Source of the DNA: Microbacterium testaceum
GTDB taxonomy: Bacteria > Actinomycetota > Actinomycetes > Actinomycetales > Microbacteriaceae
Direction of reading: 5' to 3'
DNA: 44,121 bases
NCBI RefSeq assembly: GCF_001476655.1
Contig: NZ_LDRT01000033.1
Span: 1 to 44,121, forward strand
Part shown: positions 1-7,388 of the stretch, piece after piece
Layout of the letters: every line of letters starts with the position of its first letter
Position numbering within the stretch: position 1 is the stretch's first letter
Notes under the pieces: generated by a model
What the model was told of the DNA's origin: nothing
Databases searched by the model: none
What the model saw: only the letters and a program-made list of their open reading frames with translations
Program-made: the position numbers and the translations under genes

Positions 1-51
1 GGTGGGGGTCGGCCCCGGCCCGGCCCTCTGCCGGGGGCTCGGTGGCGTGGG

Positions 52-405
52 TCAGGCTCGGATGACCTCGGCGTGCTGGGAGGTCGCGACAGAGGCGTAC
101 AGGGATGTCCAGGCGTCGGTGGAGCGCACGAGGGCGTCGACGGCGTCATCCAGGTAGAGGATGTCGGCACTCACGCCACGGGCACCCTGGCGGTACGAGC
201 GGATGAAGACCTCTCCCCCTGTGGTGGGGTAGCTGATCCTCTCCGCGCCGTTCGCTCGGCGGACCGTGATGTCCACGCCGAGAGGTGCGGCCTGAGCGAT
301 CTGCTCGAGCGCCTCCCGCGAGGCCTTCCCGTCTCGTGTGATGACGATGATGCGCTTCCCTTTGAGCGCGTCCCCGTTGATCCCTGCGGCTGCGTATCGG
401 TTCAT
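52..405 (-). CDS. Small prophage protein resembling a terminase ATPase fragment
   Basis: This gene encodes 117 residues. The segment at residues 69-88, with RSYRQGARG followed by SADILYLDDA, resembles the arginine-rich strand and Walker B region of terminase-type or helicase-type ATPases, where the last part reads hhhhDEA. No Walker A (GxxxxGKT) motif is present, and the protein is far too short for a terminase. The ATG at 405 overlaps the TGA of the upstream gene (ATGA), which argues for translational coupling and against the longer upstream frame. It is the most distal gene of the leftward prophage operon seen here. The function is unknown. It may be a degenerate or regulatory relative of a packaging or helicase ATPase; the resemblance is by eye only. 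Confidence 0.6.
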   Translation of the reverse strand: MNRYAAAGINGDALKGKRIIVITRDGKASREALEQIAQAAPLGVDITVRRANGAERISYPTTGGEVFIRSYRQGARGVSADILYLDDAVDALVRSTDAWTSLYASVATSQHAEVIRA

Positions 406-746
406 GAGAACCACGCGTCCCCGGCGGGGCCGTCGAGGTGCATCACCTGCATGGCGTTCTCCTTGGTCGCGTGCTCCTCGCAGAGCACGGCGAGTGCGTA
501 CCCGTCGCCCTCGATCTCGAAGACACGCCGCGCGGGTGCGGTGCAGCCCTTGAGCATGCAGGTCGTCCAGCTCGCCTGGCCGCGCTCGCGCACTCGATCG
601 CGCTGGTACTGGCCGAAGCACTCGCGCGCCTCCGCCTCCGTTTCATGCGGTGCGTGGTCGGCGCAGTAGCCCACCGGGTGGCGGCCGTTGACGACCATGT
701 GGAATCCCGAGTGGTCGGCGCGCTCCAGGACGGTGCGGTGGTTCAT
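402..746 (-). CDS. Hypothetical prophage protein with Cys/His clusters
   Basis: This gene encodes 114 residues. The ATG at 746 is preceded by GGAGA at a good distance, which favours it over the longer frame that starts at 884. Cysteine and histidine pairs (CADHAPH near residue 28, CMLKGC near residue 63, and LCEEHA near residue 88) suggest a structural zinc site. I recognise no named family. The gene ends in an ATGA overlap with its downstream neighbour and follows a short gene by about ten bases, so it belongs to the same leftward prophage transcript. Confidence 0.6.
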   Translation of the reverse strand: MNHRTVLERADHSGFHMVVNGRHPVGYCADHAPHETEAEARECFGQYQRDRVRERGQASWTTCMLKGCTAPARRVFEIEGDGYALAVLCEEHATKENAMQVMHLDGPAGDAWFS

Positions 747-756
747 GGGTGTCTCC

Positions 757-915
757 TCAGTCGTCGAGGTCGTCGCCCATCTCCAGGCGAGCGAGGCTTC
801 GTTCGGCGCGCTCTGCGTCGAGCTGTCGGTGCGCGCCGTGGTGAGTCGCTGCGCGGCGGCGGTCGTACGCGAGCTGCTCGGCATCGCGTAGCTCTTCCCA
901 GGTGGATCCGGCCAT
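757..915 (-). CDS. Small charged hypothetical prophage protein
   Basis: This gene encodes 52 residues and begins MAGSTWEEL. It is rich in Arg, Glu, Asp and Ala and is probably helical (ELRDAEQLAYDRRRA). The ATG at 915 lies two bases after the stop of the HNH nuclease gene, so it is likely translated by coupling. No domain is recognised. It is included because it fills the only gap between two better supported genes and keeps their strand and spacing. Confidence 0.45.
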   Translation of the reverse strand: MAGSTWEELRDAEQLAYDRRRAATHHGAHRQLDAERAERSLARLEMGDDLDD

Positions 916-917
916 GC

Positions 918-1280
918 TCACCACCAGTCGGGGACGAGCTCGCCGAGCCCTCCCCCGTCGATCGAGCCGTTGCCGCGGGTCTGGTTGCACAGGGTGTGCG
1001 CGTGGCGGAAGTTGTCCCAGTCCTCCTGCAGCTCGGGGTGCGTGCTGACCGGGTAGTAGTGGTCGAGGTTGTGCGACTCGGGTGTCGTGCCGGGGGCGGC
1101 GTCGTAGTCGATTCGGGCCTTGCAGATGTGGCAGTTCGCGTCCGGGTCGCCCTCAGCGTCGAGGCGTTTCCCCTCGTCGAAGAACTCGGTGCGCAGCTCG
1201 TGCATGCGGCGAGTGTTCTTACGCGCCGCGACGACGCCGTGACCGAGGGTCGCGCCGGGCGGCGTGTAGTCGTCGTCCAC
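918..1280 (-). CDS. HNH endonuclease (prophage)
   Basis: This 120-residue protein carries a full HNH signature. CHIC opens the zinc site, followed by HNLDHYYPV with the catalytic-type His, a DWDNFRHAH segment, and CNQTRGN closing the metal knuckle. I place the start at the GTG at 1280 because AGGGAGG lies just upstream; the frame extends further but without a better ribosome site. Small HNH nucleases of this kind in phage genomes usually lie beside the terminase genes and assist DNA packaging, or act as homing nucleases. The terminase would then be expected to the left of this window. That placement is inference; the HNH assignment is well supported. Confidence 0.82.
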   Translation of the reverse strand: MDDDYTPPGATLGHGVVAARKNTRRMHELRTEFFDEGKRLDAEGDPDANCHICKARIDYDAAPGTTPESHNLDHYYPVSTHPELQEDWDNFRHAHTLCNQTRGNGSIDGGGLGELVPDWW

Positions 1281-1302
1281 GTGCCCTCCCTGCTGGTGTG
1301 GG

Positions 1303-1340
1303 AGGGGCGCCGGCGCCGTGGTCGGTCCATCGGCGCCCCT
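1303..1340. other. Nine-base-pair inverted repeat between prophage genes
   Basis: AGGGGCGCC at 1303-1311 and its exact complement GGCGCCCCT at 1332-1340 form a 9-bp stem with a 20-base loop, in the roughly 210-bp gap between the HNH gene and the gene at 1490-1834. There is no T-run, so it could be a factor-dependent terminator, an RNA processing site or a protein-binding site. Confidence 0.4.
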
Positions 1341-1489
1341 CAGGGATGGCGCAGGTACCCCGCTCGAGAGCATGGTGGGGTCCTTCGCGGCAGGCAGCTC
1401 CGCGTTCACGCCGGTCAGACACCGGCCGGGAGGAGTGGGGGCGCGCCCGAACATGCACGCCTGCCGTCTCGGAACTCCCGGCCGGTGGA

Positions 1490-1834
1490 TCAGATGGCGA
1501 CGCTGTCGCCGAGGTTGGTGGTGGCGGTGTGCCCGTCGGTGTCGATGACGACGCCCTCGAGCGTGTATCCGTCGCGCTCGTAGCGGAGGATGTCGCCTAC
1601 GCGGATGCCGTCCGCATCGTGGGCGTCGAGGGTGCGCGGTGTGGTCGTGTCGATCCAGTCGACCGCGGCGCGGGCTTCCCGCGCGATGGCGGGCCCGTCG
1701 GAGTGGGGTGACGTGTCGAGCACGTCGGCGAGTTGGGTGAGGCCCGCACGGTCTCGCTGCTCCTGAAGACGGGCGATATTGGCCCGGTTGACGGAGGCGA
1801 AAGTGCCATGTCGGTGCCCGTGGGTAGGCTCCAC
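1490..1834 (-). CDS. Hypothetical prophage protein
   Basis: This gene encodes 114 residues. It starts with a GTG at 1834 that has GGAGGG six bases upstream. The N-terminal half is helical and polar. The C-terminal 40 residues (from about GIRVGDILRYERDG) look like a small beta-barrel with alternating hydrophobic residues, as in SH3-like folds. No family is recognised. It is separated on both sides by gaps of about 200 bp that contain inverted repeats, so it may be its own transcription unit within the leftward prophage block. Confidence 0.6.
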   Translation of the reverse strand: MEPTHGHRHGTFASVNRANIARLQEQRDRAGLTQLADVLDTSPHSDGPAIAREARAAVDWIDTTTPRTLDAHDADGIRVGDILRYERDGYTLEGVVIDTDGHTATTNLGDSVAI

Positions 1835-1926
1835 GGCAGCCCTCCGATCGATTGGCGTCGATGGTGGGTCAGACCCCGATCGGCGTTGGCGCGCTGGTCG
1901 GGGTCGTCCTGGTTCGGGTGGGACGG

Positions 1927-1964
1927 CGAAGGCCCCGGAGCGGGTGTGCTCGGCGGGGCCTTCG
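1927..1964 (-). terminator. Ten-base-pair GC-rich hairpin, probable terminator
   Basis: CGAAGGCCCC at 1927-1936 pairs perfectly with GGGGCCTTCG at 1955-1964 across an 18-base loop. It lies just downstream of the HTH gene at 2033-2290. It lacks a U-tract, which is common for actinobacterial terminators, so the call rests on stem quality and position only. Confidence 0.5.
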
Positions 1965-2032
1965 GGGTGGTGTCCGTGTCAGACACCTTGCTAACCATGA
2001 ATGTAGGGGCGGCAAACGGGGCGGTGTCAACA

Positions 2033-2290
2033 TCAGCTCGAAATTGGTTCTGAGGAGTCTCGTGCGGCTGCCTGCGCGGCGCGTTTCGCGCGTAGGCGCT
2101 GCTGGTGCACGGGGTCGTTCTTGAGCCTCTGACGCCACCAGGCGAGCAGCACCTCCAGCTCGACGACGCGCACGCGCTGACCGTCTCGGACCTCCCAGCC
2201 CATCCGCATCCCGTGCAGCCGCCAGTGGCGGATGGTGCGGCGGGACCGGTGGACGCGGGTCGCGGCCTCGCGGTAAGTGAGGGTGACCAC
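2033..2290 (-). CDS. Helix-turn-helix DNA-binding protein (prophage)
   Basis: This gene encodes 85 residues. Residues 4-26 (TYREAATRVHRSRRTIRHW and following) fit a MerR/excisionase-type helix-turn-helix, in which the second helix (SRRTIRHWRL) would recognise DNA. A wing and a basic C-terminal tail (RQRLKNDPVHQQRLRAKR) follow. The start is a GTG at 2290, three bases after the stop of the preceding 62-residue gene, so the two are a pair. Small HTH proteins at this position in actinophages are often linked to terminase or late control, but the target here is unknown. Confidence 0.7.
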   Translation of the reverse strand: MVTLTYREAATRVHRSRRTIRHWRLHGMRMGWEVRDGQRVRVVELEVLLAWWRQRLKNDPVHQQRLRAKRAAQAAARDSSEPISS

Positions 2291-2293
2291 GGG

Positions 2294-2482
2294 CTATCCG
2301 TTCACGAGGATTGCGACGCGGTTGAGCGGGATGCCGCTGAGCTCGGAGATGCGTTCCAGGGAGAGGCCGTAGCGCGCGGCGGCGCACAGGTAGTAGGTGT
2401 CCGTGGCGGCGGTGGGATTCGGGTCGGCGCGGTGGATGCGGAGGAAGTTTTCTGCGATGAACATGCGCTGCTCGGTCTGCAC
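2294..2482 (-). CDS. Small HTH-like protein with a strong ribosome binding site
   Basis: This gene encodes 62 residues from a GTG at 2482. The start is decided by an almost perfect Shine-Dalgarno, AAAGGAGGT, five bases upstream, the strongest in the prophage. The C-terminal third (GLSLERISELSGIPLNRVAIL) reads like a helix-turn-helix of the sigma-70 region 4 or resolvase type. It is the first gene after the repeat-rich region at 2483-2785, so its promoter must lie in that region and its product may act there. Function is unknown. Confidence 0.62.
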   Translation of the reverse strand: MQTEQRMFIAENFLRIHRADPNPTAATDTYYLCAAARYGLSLERISELSGIPLNRVAILVNG

Positions 2483-2785
2483 GCTGACCTCCTTTCAGGT
2501 CGGTGCGATCATCGTCCTCGCGAACGCACGTTCGAGCAAACGGCCCTGTGGATAAGTCTGTGGAGGGTTTGGTCGACACGCCGAAAAGCGTGTGTACGAC
2601 TGCTGTGGACAAGTTTCGGTTCGATGGGAAATACGAAACTACATCCGCGTAATTCCGCGGCAAAAGCTCTCCACAGGGGTAGTGGGGAAACTCTGGTTGA
2701 AGTGGGAGTTGAAAGTTTCGGGTTGTGGACCGAGTTGTGCACACCTCGGGGATAACTTCTGCAAGTATTCGACGGCCGCAACACG
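2483..2785. other. Repeat-rich intergenic region with DnaA-box-like sites; candidate origin or control region
   Basis: This 303-bp gap is visibly less GC-rich than its surroundings and contains no credible gene. On the minus strand it carries TTATCCACA (2547-2555) and TTGTCCACA (2604-2612), both matching the bacterial DnaA-box consensus. The core TGTGGA/TCCACA occurs five times (2547, 2559, 2604, 2670, 2724). A second word, AGTTTC/GAAACT, occurs four times (2612, 2635, 2687, 2714). There is also an ACACGC-CGAAAA-GCGTGT hairpin near 2576. It must contain the promoter of the gene at 2294-2482. An origin or a regulator-binding region are both possible. Confidence 0.5.
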
Positions 2786-2989
2786 CTACGAGTCCGCCCG
2801 ACGAGCCGCCTCGCAGTCCTTGCAGACCACCGCCGCCCAGTCCGAGGTGATCTTGGCTCCCGCCGCTTTGCGGCCGCAGTATCCGCGCCCAGGCTCGTTT
2901 CCTCGTGCGCAGACGCGAGCGGAGTCGGTCGTTGATGCGAACGGTACGACGTGGGCGCGACGGTCCTTCGCGATCGGCCCGTCGCTCAC
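2786..2989 (-). CDS. Small zinc-finger-like prophage protein
   Basis: This gene encodes 67 residues. The start is the GTG at 2989, which forms a GTGA overlap with the upstream stop and has GGGGGA before it. Four cysteines are arranged as CARGNEPGRGYC and CKDC (near residues 26, 37, 55 and 58), a likely zinc ribbon. The family is not recognised. Short four-Cys proteins of this kind are frequent in actinophage early regions. It is the last gene before the repeat-rich gap, so the transcript coming from the right may end here. Confidence 0.55.
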   Translation of the reverse strand: MSDGPIAKDRRAHVVPFASTTDSARVCARGNEPGRGYCGRKAAGAKITSDWAAVVCKDCEAARRADS

Positions 2990-3600
2990 GCGTCCCCCGG
3001 CCGATGGTGGCAGCGCTGACACGCCTTCACGAGCTCCGCGCCGTCAGGACCGTCCACCCAGTCGACGGTCACGGCATCCTCCCCGCACAGCTCGCACTCC
3101 TCTGGCTTCGCGCGGCGAACGGTGCCCGCGTCGAGGCGCGTACGCGCGCGGCGAATGAGGCGGAACAGCTCGTTCTCCGCGGCCGCGAGATCCTGCCAGT
3201 CCAGGAGGTGATCCACCCACGCCGCCATCCACTCGTTCGCGACGAACGCCCAGCGCCGAGCGAGGTCGACGTCGTCGGGCAGCCACTTAGGCAGTTCGGG
3301 CGCCTCGACGCCGAGCCGAGAGGACGCGACCGTGAGGTAGGCGCGGAGGGCATTCCAGACCGCGGCCGCGTAGCGCGACTCGGGGCCGTCGACGACCGGC
3401 ATGTTGTCGATGAAACCGCCTCCGGAGACTCGCTCGCGGAGCTGCGCCGCACGGAGCATTTGCGGGGCCATGGCGACCGTCCCGACGGCCTGTAGGACGT
3501 TGGGGAGCTGGTCGACGTGCCAGAGGTACTGGGCCTTCCACTCCTGGAATCCGCGCTCCGCTGCTTCTTCGTCGGTGAGCAGGCCTTCGATGTCGTTCAT
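2986..3600 (-). CDS. Conserved-looking prophage protein with C-terminal zinc ribbon
   Basis: This gene encodes 204 residues. The ATG at 3600 sits in an ATGA overlap with the ASCH gene and has GAGGG upstream. The body is helical and rich in tryptophan (WAFVANEWMAAWVDHLLDW near the middle). The last 40 residues form a four-Cys ribbon: CELCGE, then CQRCHH. No named family is recognised. The layout of a helical body plus a zinc ribbon suggests a protein-interaction or nucleic-acid-binding role. This is inference from composition only. Confidence 0.6.
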   Translation of the reverse strand: MNDIEGLLTDEEAAERGFQEWKAQYLWHVDQLPNVLQAVGTVAMAPQMLRAAQLRERVSGGGFIDNMPVVDGPESRYAAAVWNALRAYLTVASSRLGVEAPELPKWLPDDVDLARRWAFVANEWMAAWVDHLLDWQDLAAAENELFRLIRRARTRLDAGTVRRAKPEECELCGEDAVTVDWVDGPDGAELVKACQRCHHRPGDA

Positions 3601-4133
3601 GCGGTCGCCCTCAGGTGCGCGACGAGCTCGAACCCGCACATCGGCTCGTGCTGGTACGAGATCCGGCCGGCACCGCATGTGCACCCGTCGACGGGTCCGA
3701 TCAGCGCGTCACCGTGCACGCTGAGCGGCAACCGGCGTAGTCCGAGCCCGCCCTTCCACGGCAACGGCTCGTCGAGCGCGCGCGGGTTCGCGAGCACGAG
3801 GTGGTAGCCGGAGCGCTCGCTCCACTCCGAGCAGACCTTCCAGTCGCCGTCGTGTTCCTGCGTCATGCAGTCGAGCGCAGCGTGCACGTCAACGAGGTCG
3901 ACGACGCCGATGATGTGTCCGCGGGGTTCGCGGTGGCTGCCGTCTTCGTCGATTGCGAGCGGCGTGGGCACCGGTCCCGTCCAGATCACCGCGTCCTCGT
4001 CGTAGGCGAGACCCGCATGGATGGCGACCGGCCCGCGGTAGCTGCCCGCGAGGTTGCGTGTCCGGTTCTCGACGGTCTTGCCGCCGTGGATGATCGCCCA
4101 CGCCCACGGCTGGCGAACGGTCAGGACTCTCAT
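3597..4133 (-). CDS. ASCH-domain protein (prophage)
   Basis: This gene encodes 178 residues. The opening MRVLTVRQPWAWAI, with HGGKTVENR right after it, is the hallmark of ASCH domains, which have a PUA-like fold and bind or modify RNA and nucleotides. The N-terminal domain continues to a VAIHAGL strand and GHIIGVVDLVDVH. The C-terminal part holds CTCGAG and a terminal Cys-containing segment. The ATG at 4133 has GGAGGGG six bases upstream and overlaps its neighbours on both sides by four bases. Phage ASCH proteins are common in early regions; the substrate is not known here. Confidence 0.8.
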   Translation of the reverse strand: MRVLTVRQPWAWAIIHGGKTVENRTRNLAGSYRGPVAIHAGLAYDEDAVIWTGPVPTPLAIDEDGSHREPRGHIIGVVDLVDVHAALDCMTQEHDGDWKVCSEWSERSGYHLVLANPRALDEPLPWKGGLGLRRLPLSVHGDALIGPVDGCTCGAGRISYQHEPMCGFELVAHLRATA

Positions 4134-4375
4134 GCTCTTCCCCTCCTCGCCGGGGCGAATTCGCAATGCAGCGCGAACAGCTCCGGGTCCTTTCTGATGT
4201 GCTGGAAGTCCGACCGCCAGGCCGCGACCTCCTCCGGGTTCGCCGGCGTCATGCTCTGGACGGTGTGCGTATGCACGCGGAGGTCCTCCGCGATCCATGA
4301 CGCCGGCACACCCTCTGCGCGCAGCGCTTCGATGCGCTCCTTGTCGATTGCCGTCAAGCGGCGCGTGGTGGTCAT
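4130..4375 (-). CDS. Small helix-turn-helix protein (prophage)
   Basis: This gene encodes 81 residues. Residues 10-42 (IDKERIEALRAEGVP, ASWIAEDLRVHTHTV) fit an HTH of the resolvase or MarR-helix type, in which AEDLRVHTHTVQSM is the recognition half. A short helical tail follows. It begins at an ATG at 4375 and overlaps the ASCH gene by four bases. Its start is only 26 bases from the start of the divergent plus-strand gene at 4402, so the two share one small control region. It could regulate that neighbour. Confidence 0.62.
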   Translation of the reverse strand: MTTTRRLTAIDKERIEALRAEGVPASWIAEDLRVHTHTVQSMTPANPEEVAAWRSDFQHIRKDPELFALHCEFAPARRGRA

Positions 4376-4401
4376 CGCGACACTCCCGATACAGTTCGGG
4401 C

Positions 4402-4755
4402 ATGACTGATGTCGCTGGCACTCCGCCCTTCGAGCCCATCTACCGCGCTGCGGTCAACGACGCACAGGAGAGGCAGGACGCGATTGAGAACGCGCACACG
4501 GCAGAGCCGAACTCGTGGCGGGCGCTCCGTCTGCGGCGCTACTGGAATGGTTGGAGCACCGTCGCTCTTCTCAAGCCCGTTCGAGCGAACCCGGTCGATC
4601 TGGAGATCAAGCTGGACGGTCAGCCCCAGGAGTACAGCAACGGCCCCGGCATGGTGCCCGTGCTGCTCCGCGGTGAAGGCGACACGCTCCACATCACGTG
4701 GACCGACGGCGAGCGGATGACGATCGCAGTTCTCATCGAGGACGACGTCGTTTAG
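4402..4755 (+). CDS. Hypothetical protein on the opposite strand to the operon
   Basis: This gene encodes 117 residues. It is one of the few rightward genes in the prophage and sits alone between leftward genes. The protein looks real: a helical, polar N-terminus is followed by a beta-rich C-terminus (VDLEIKLDGQP, LHITWTDGERMTIAVLIED) with a preference for C or G at third codon positions. There is no clear Shine-Dalgarno before the ATG at 4402. Its stop at 4755 lies five bases from the convergent stop of the helicase-methylase. The family is not recognised. The alternative that it is antisense noise is less likely because the opposite frame has poor protein-like composition. Confidence 0.55.
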   Translation: MTDVAGTPPFEPIYRAAVNDAQERQDAIENAHTAEPNSWRALRLRRYWNGWSTVALLKPVRANPVDLEIKLDGQPQEYSNGPGMVPVLLRGEGDTLHITWTDGERMTIAVLIEDDVV

Positions 4756-4760
4756 GGCGT

Positions 4761-7388
4761 TCATGCGGCACTCCATTCGGCGTCGAGCAGGTCGAACAGC
4801 GTCGGAACGTCCTGCTCGCGGTCGTGGCGCTCGAGGTACACGAGCGAGTCGGCGACGGATGCCGGGTTCAGCTCGGAGCCGTAGCCACGGCGCCCCTGGC
4901 GGACCGCTTCAAGGACGGTTGAGCCGATGCCGCTGAACGGGTCGTAGACGAGGTCACCGGGGTTGGAGTACTCGGCGATCAGGCGGCGCGGGATTTCGAG
5001 CGGGAACGGGCAAATGTGGTTCTCGACGGCGCGGCGCTTCTGTTCGCTGTTCAGCGTCTCGATGCGGAGGACGTCGTGCCAGACGTTCGGCGCGGGCGAC
5101 CCCGGCACGAGCGCGGCGAAAGTGCCTGGCAGCGCGTTGGCGGCGAGCATCCGCTCGGCGAGCGCGACGTGCTGCTCGTAGTCGTAGACCGAGCGGAGCG
5201 ACTGCTCGGTGAAGAGCTTCGTGCGCAGGCCCGGGGCGAGCGCGGCAATCTCGTCGAGGCTGAGCAGGCGGTCGCCGGATGCGCGCCAGTCCGCGGCCGC
5301 GTCGATCTGCCACCGGCCGACGGAGTACTGCGCGCGGTCCTTCACGACGCGGACGTCGCCCCAGCCCTTCGACCGGTCGCTCTGCGGCTTGTGGAAGAGC
5401 AGCACGTACTCGGGTGAGCCGACCCCCATGGGCGTGTGGTCGCGGAGCATCTTCGAGTAGGCGAGGCGGTACGTCTGGTTGTTCTCGCGGACGACGTCGG
5501 TGGTGACGGTGATGGCGCCGTAGTAGTCGAACCCGTGCTGGCGGTAGTGGGCGATCGCCTCCGCGTGCAGCTCGCTGACCGTGTAGACGCCGGCGCCGGT
5601 CACGGATCCGAAGAGCTGACGGTCCTTCACGTGTACGGCGAGGATCCGGCCGGGCATGAGCGCGCGGTACAGCGACGGCGTGAGGTAGTCCATCTGCCAC
5701 CAGAAGTGCGCGTTGTCGTCCGTGTGGCCGAAGTCGGCGTAGTTCGGGGAGTACTCGTAGTGGTTGCCGAACGGGATGCTCGTCACCATCAGGCCGACGG
5801 AGTCCGGCTCGAGGTGGTCGCGCGCCTCGACGACCGAGTCGTTCAGCGCGATCATCCACGCCTCGCCGGTGTGCACCTCGCGCTCGACGCCCATGGCACG
5901 GGTGAGCTCGGCGGAGATCGCGGATGCCGACAGCCCGAACTCGCGGAGGACGTCGGACATCGTGTCGGTGAGGCGATCGTCCTCCGCCCACTTCGTCTGC
6001 AGCGTCGCACGGACCTCGGACTCGGTCTCGGCGTAGATCAGGTGAACGTCGCACTCCTGCACCTGGCCGAAACGGTGGATGCGGTGCACGGCCTGCACGA
6101 CCTGCTCGTACTTGTGCGTGATGCCGACGAACACGGCCGTGCTGCACTGCTGCAGGTTGAGCCCGCGTCCGAGCTGCACCGGCTTGCCGATGAGTGCGTA
6201 CGTCTCCCCCGCGAGCCAAGCACCGAGTTGCTGCTCGATCTGGTCGTCAGTGAGGCCGCCGTGCACGGACGAGAACGCCAGCCCCTCGTCGACGAGCGCT
6301 CTCTCGAGCGCAGCCTGCTCGTCGTTCAGGTCGCACCACAGCAGGATCTGCCCGGGCACGGGGCGACCGAAGTGCTCGCGCACGATCGACATCGCGCGAG
6401 CGACACGGGCGTCGAGGGTGCGACGCTTCTCGCGCGCGGCATCGACGAGCGACATGGCACCGCCGCGGACGAGCACACCCTGCCCGTCACGCTCGACCTG
6501 GTCGGAGAGGATCCCGACCTCCACCTCGTCCCAGTGCACGCGCAGCTCGGGCAGCACGTAGCCCGCGTCGGAGTAGCCGAGGTCGGACGGGCGCTGGATG
6601 AAGCACGCCCACGTGTTGAGCCACAGCCAGAACTCGCGGCGCTTGTGGGGGTGCAGGCGCAGGTTGTTCGCGTCGGAGGAGTCGCGCTTGAAGAACCGGG
6701 TGAGGGCCTGGCCGGTGTCCATGATGCCGAGGAAGTCGGCGTAGTGGATGAGCTCCTTGTGACGGTTCGGCGAGGGGGTGGCGGTGGCGACGAAGCGGAA
6801 CGGGACGACAGCGAACGCGGGCCCGAGCTTCTGGTACGTCTCGGAGTCGAACGAGCGGAGGACCGCGGCTTCGTCGAGCGACACGGCGACGAACAGGCTG
6901 ACATCGAGCTTGGCGTCGCGCACGGACTCGTAGTTCGTGACGTACAGGCCGGACCAGGCGAGGTCGATCTCGGCGGTGGTGCGGACGAACCGGACCTCGG
7001 TGTCGAGCAGGCGGCGGCCGTCGTTGATGATGTCGAAGCGGACGCCGAGCGGTGCGACGATCAGCCCGCGGCGGACGAGCCGACCGAACGCATCCGGGGT
7101 GCCGTGGTCGGTGGCGCGCTCCACGATGAGGCGGAGTACTTCGAGCTGCATGACCGACTTGCCGAGCCCGTACCGGGCGAAGATCGCGCGGCGGCCGCCC
7201 TCGACCGCCCAGTGCACGATGGCGGCCTGGTGCGGCTGGTACAGCGGGTGGTCGGGCTGGAAGATCGGCGACAGGGCGTCGTCGGGGACGGTGAAGCCGT
7301 AGGACCGGTCGAAGCGCACCTTCTCGCGCAGGAACGAGTCGTAGTCGCGGCCGTCGTTGCCCGTGTTCAAGGTGAGGAGGGCGTTCAT
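4761..7388 (-). CDS. Fused SNF2-type helicase and DNA methyltransferase
   Basis: This gene encodes 875 residues with two modules. Residues 45-470 are a superfamily 2 helicase: Walker A RYGLGKS (72-78), motif II DEAA (172-175), motif III TATPSPN (202-208), motif V GRGLNLQQC and motif VI QAVHRIHRFGQ (432-442), the SNF2 pattern. Residues 530-875 are an S-adenosylmethionine-dependent methyltransferase with motif IV TSIPFG (536-541) and, after it, motif I DPFSGIGST (816-824). That is the beta-type order of N4-cytosine or N6-adenine DNA methylases. No nuclease domain is visible. The ATG overlaps the redoxin stop by four bases. It may protect phage DNA from host restriction or couple DNA tracking to modification; that role is inferred. 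Confidence 0.88.
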   Translation of the reverse strand: MNALLTLNTGNDGRDYDSFLREKVRFDRSYGFTVPDDALSPIFQPDHPLYQPHQAAIVHWAVEGGRRAIFARYGLGKSVMQLEVLRLIVERATDHGTPDAFGRLVRRGLIVAPLGVRFDIINDGRRLLDTEVRFVRTTAEIDLAWSGLYVTNYESVRDAKLDVSLFVAVSLDEAAVLRSFDSETYQKLGPAFAVVPFRFVATATPSPNRHKELIHYADFLGIMDTGQALTRFFKRDSSDANNLRLHPHKRREFWLWLNTWACFIQRPSDLGYSDAGYVLPELRVHWDEVEVGILSDQVERDGQGVLVRGGAMSLVDAAREKRRTLDARVARAMSIVREHFGRPVPGQILLWCDLNDEQAALERALVDEGLAFSSVHGGLTDDQIEQQLGAWLAGETYALIGKPVQLGRGLNLQQCSTAVFVGITHKYEQVVQAVHRIHRFGQVQECDVHLIYAETESEVRATLQTKWAEDDRLTDTMSDVLREFGLSASAISAELTRAMGVEREVHTGEAWMIALNDSVVEARDHLEPDSVGLMVTSIPFGNHYEYSPNYADFGHTDDNAHFWWQMDYLTPSLYRALMPGRILAVHVKDRQLFGSVTGAGVYTVSELHAEAIAHYRQHGFDYYGAITVTTDVVRENNQTYRLAYSKMLRDHTPMGVGSPEYVLLFHKPQSDRSKGWGDVRVVKDRAQYSVGRWQIDAAADWRASGDRLLSLDEIAALAPGLRTKLFTEQSLRSVYDYEQHVALAERMLAANALPGTFAALVPGSPAPNVWHDVLRIETLNSEQKRRAVENHICPFPLEIPRRLIAEYSNPGDLVYDPFSGIGSTVLEAVRQGRRGYGSELNPASVADSLVYLERHDREQDVPTLFDLLDAEWSAA

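Noticed and set aside
438..1583. Long rightward frame across the left prophage genes
   Set aside because: It runs antisense through the HNH gene and several coupled genes and has shadow-type composition.
1597..1998. Leftward frame of 133 residues starting MVSKVSDTD
   Set aside because: It lacks a ribosome site, spans a strong hairpin, and its second half is another frame of the gene at 1490-1834, which has a good GTG start.
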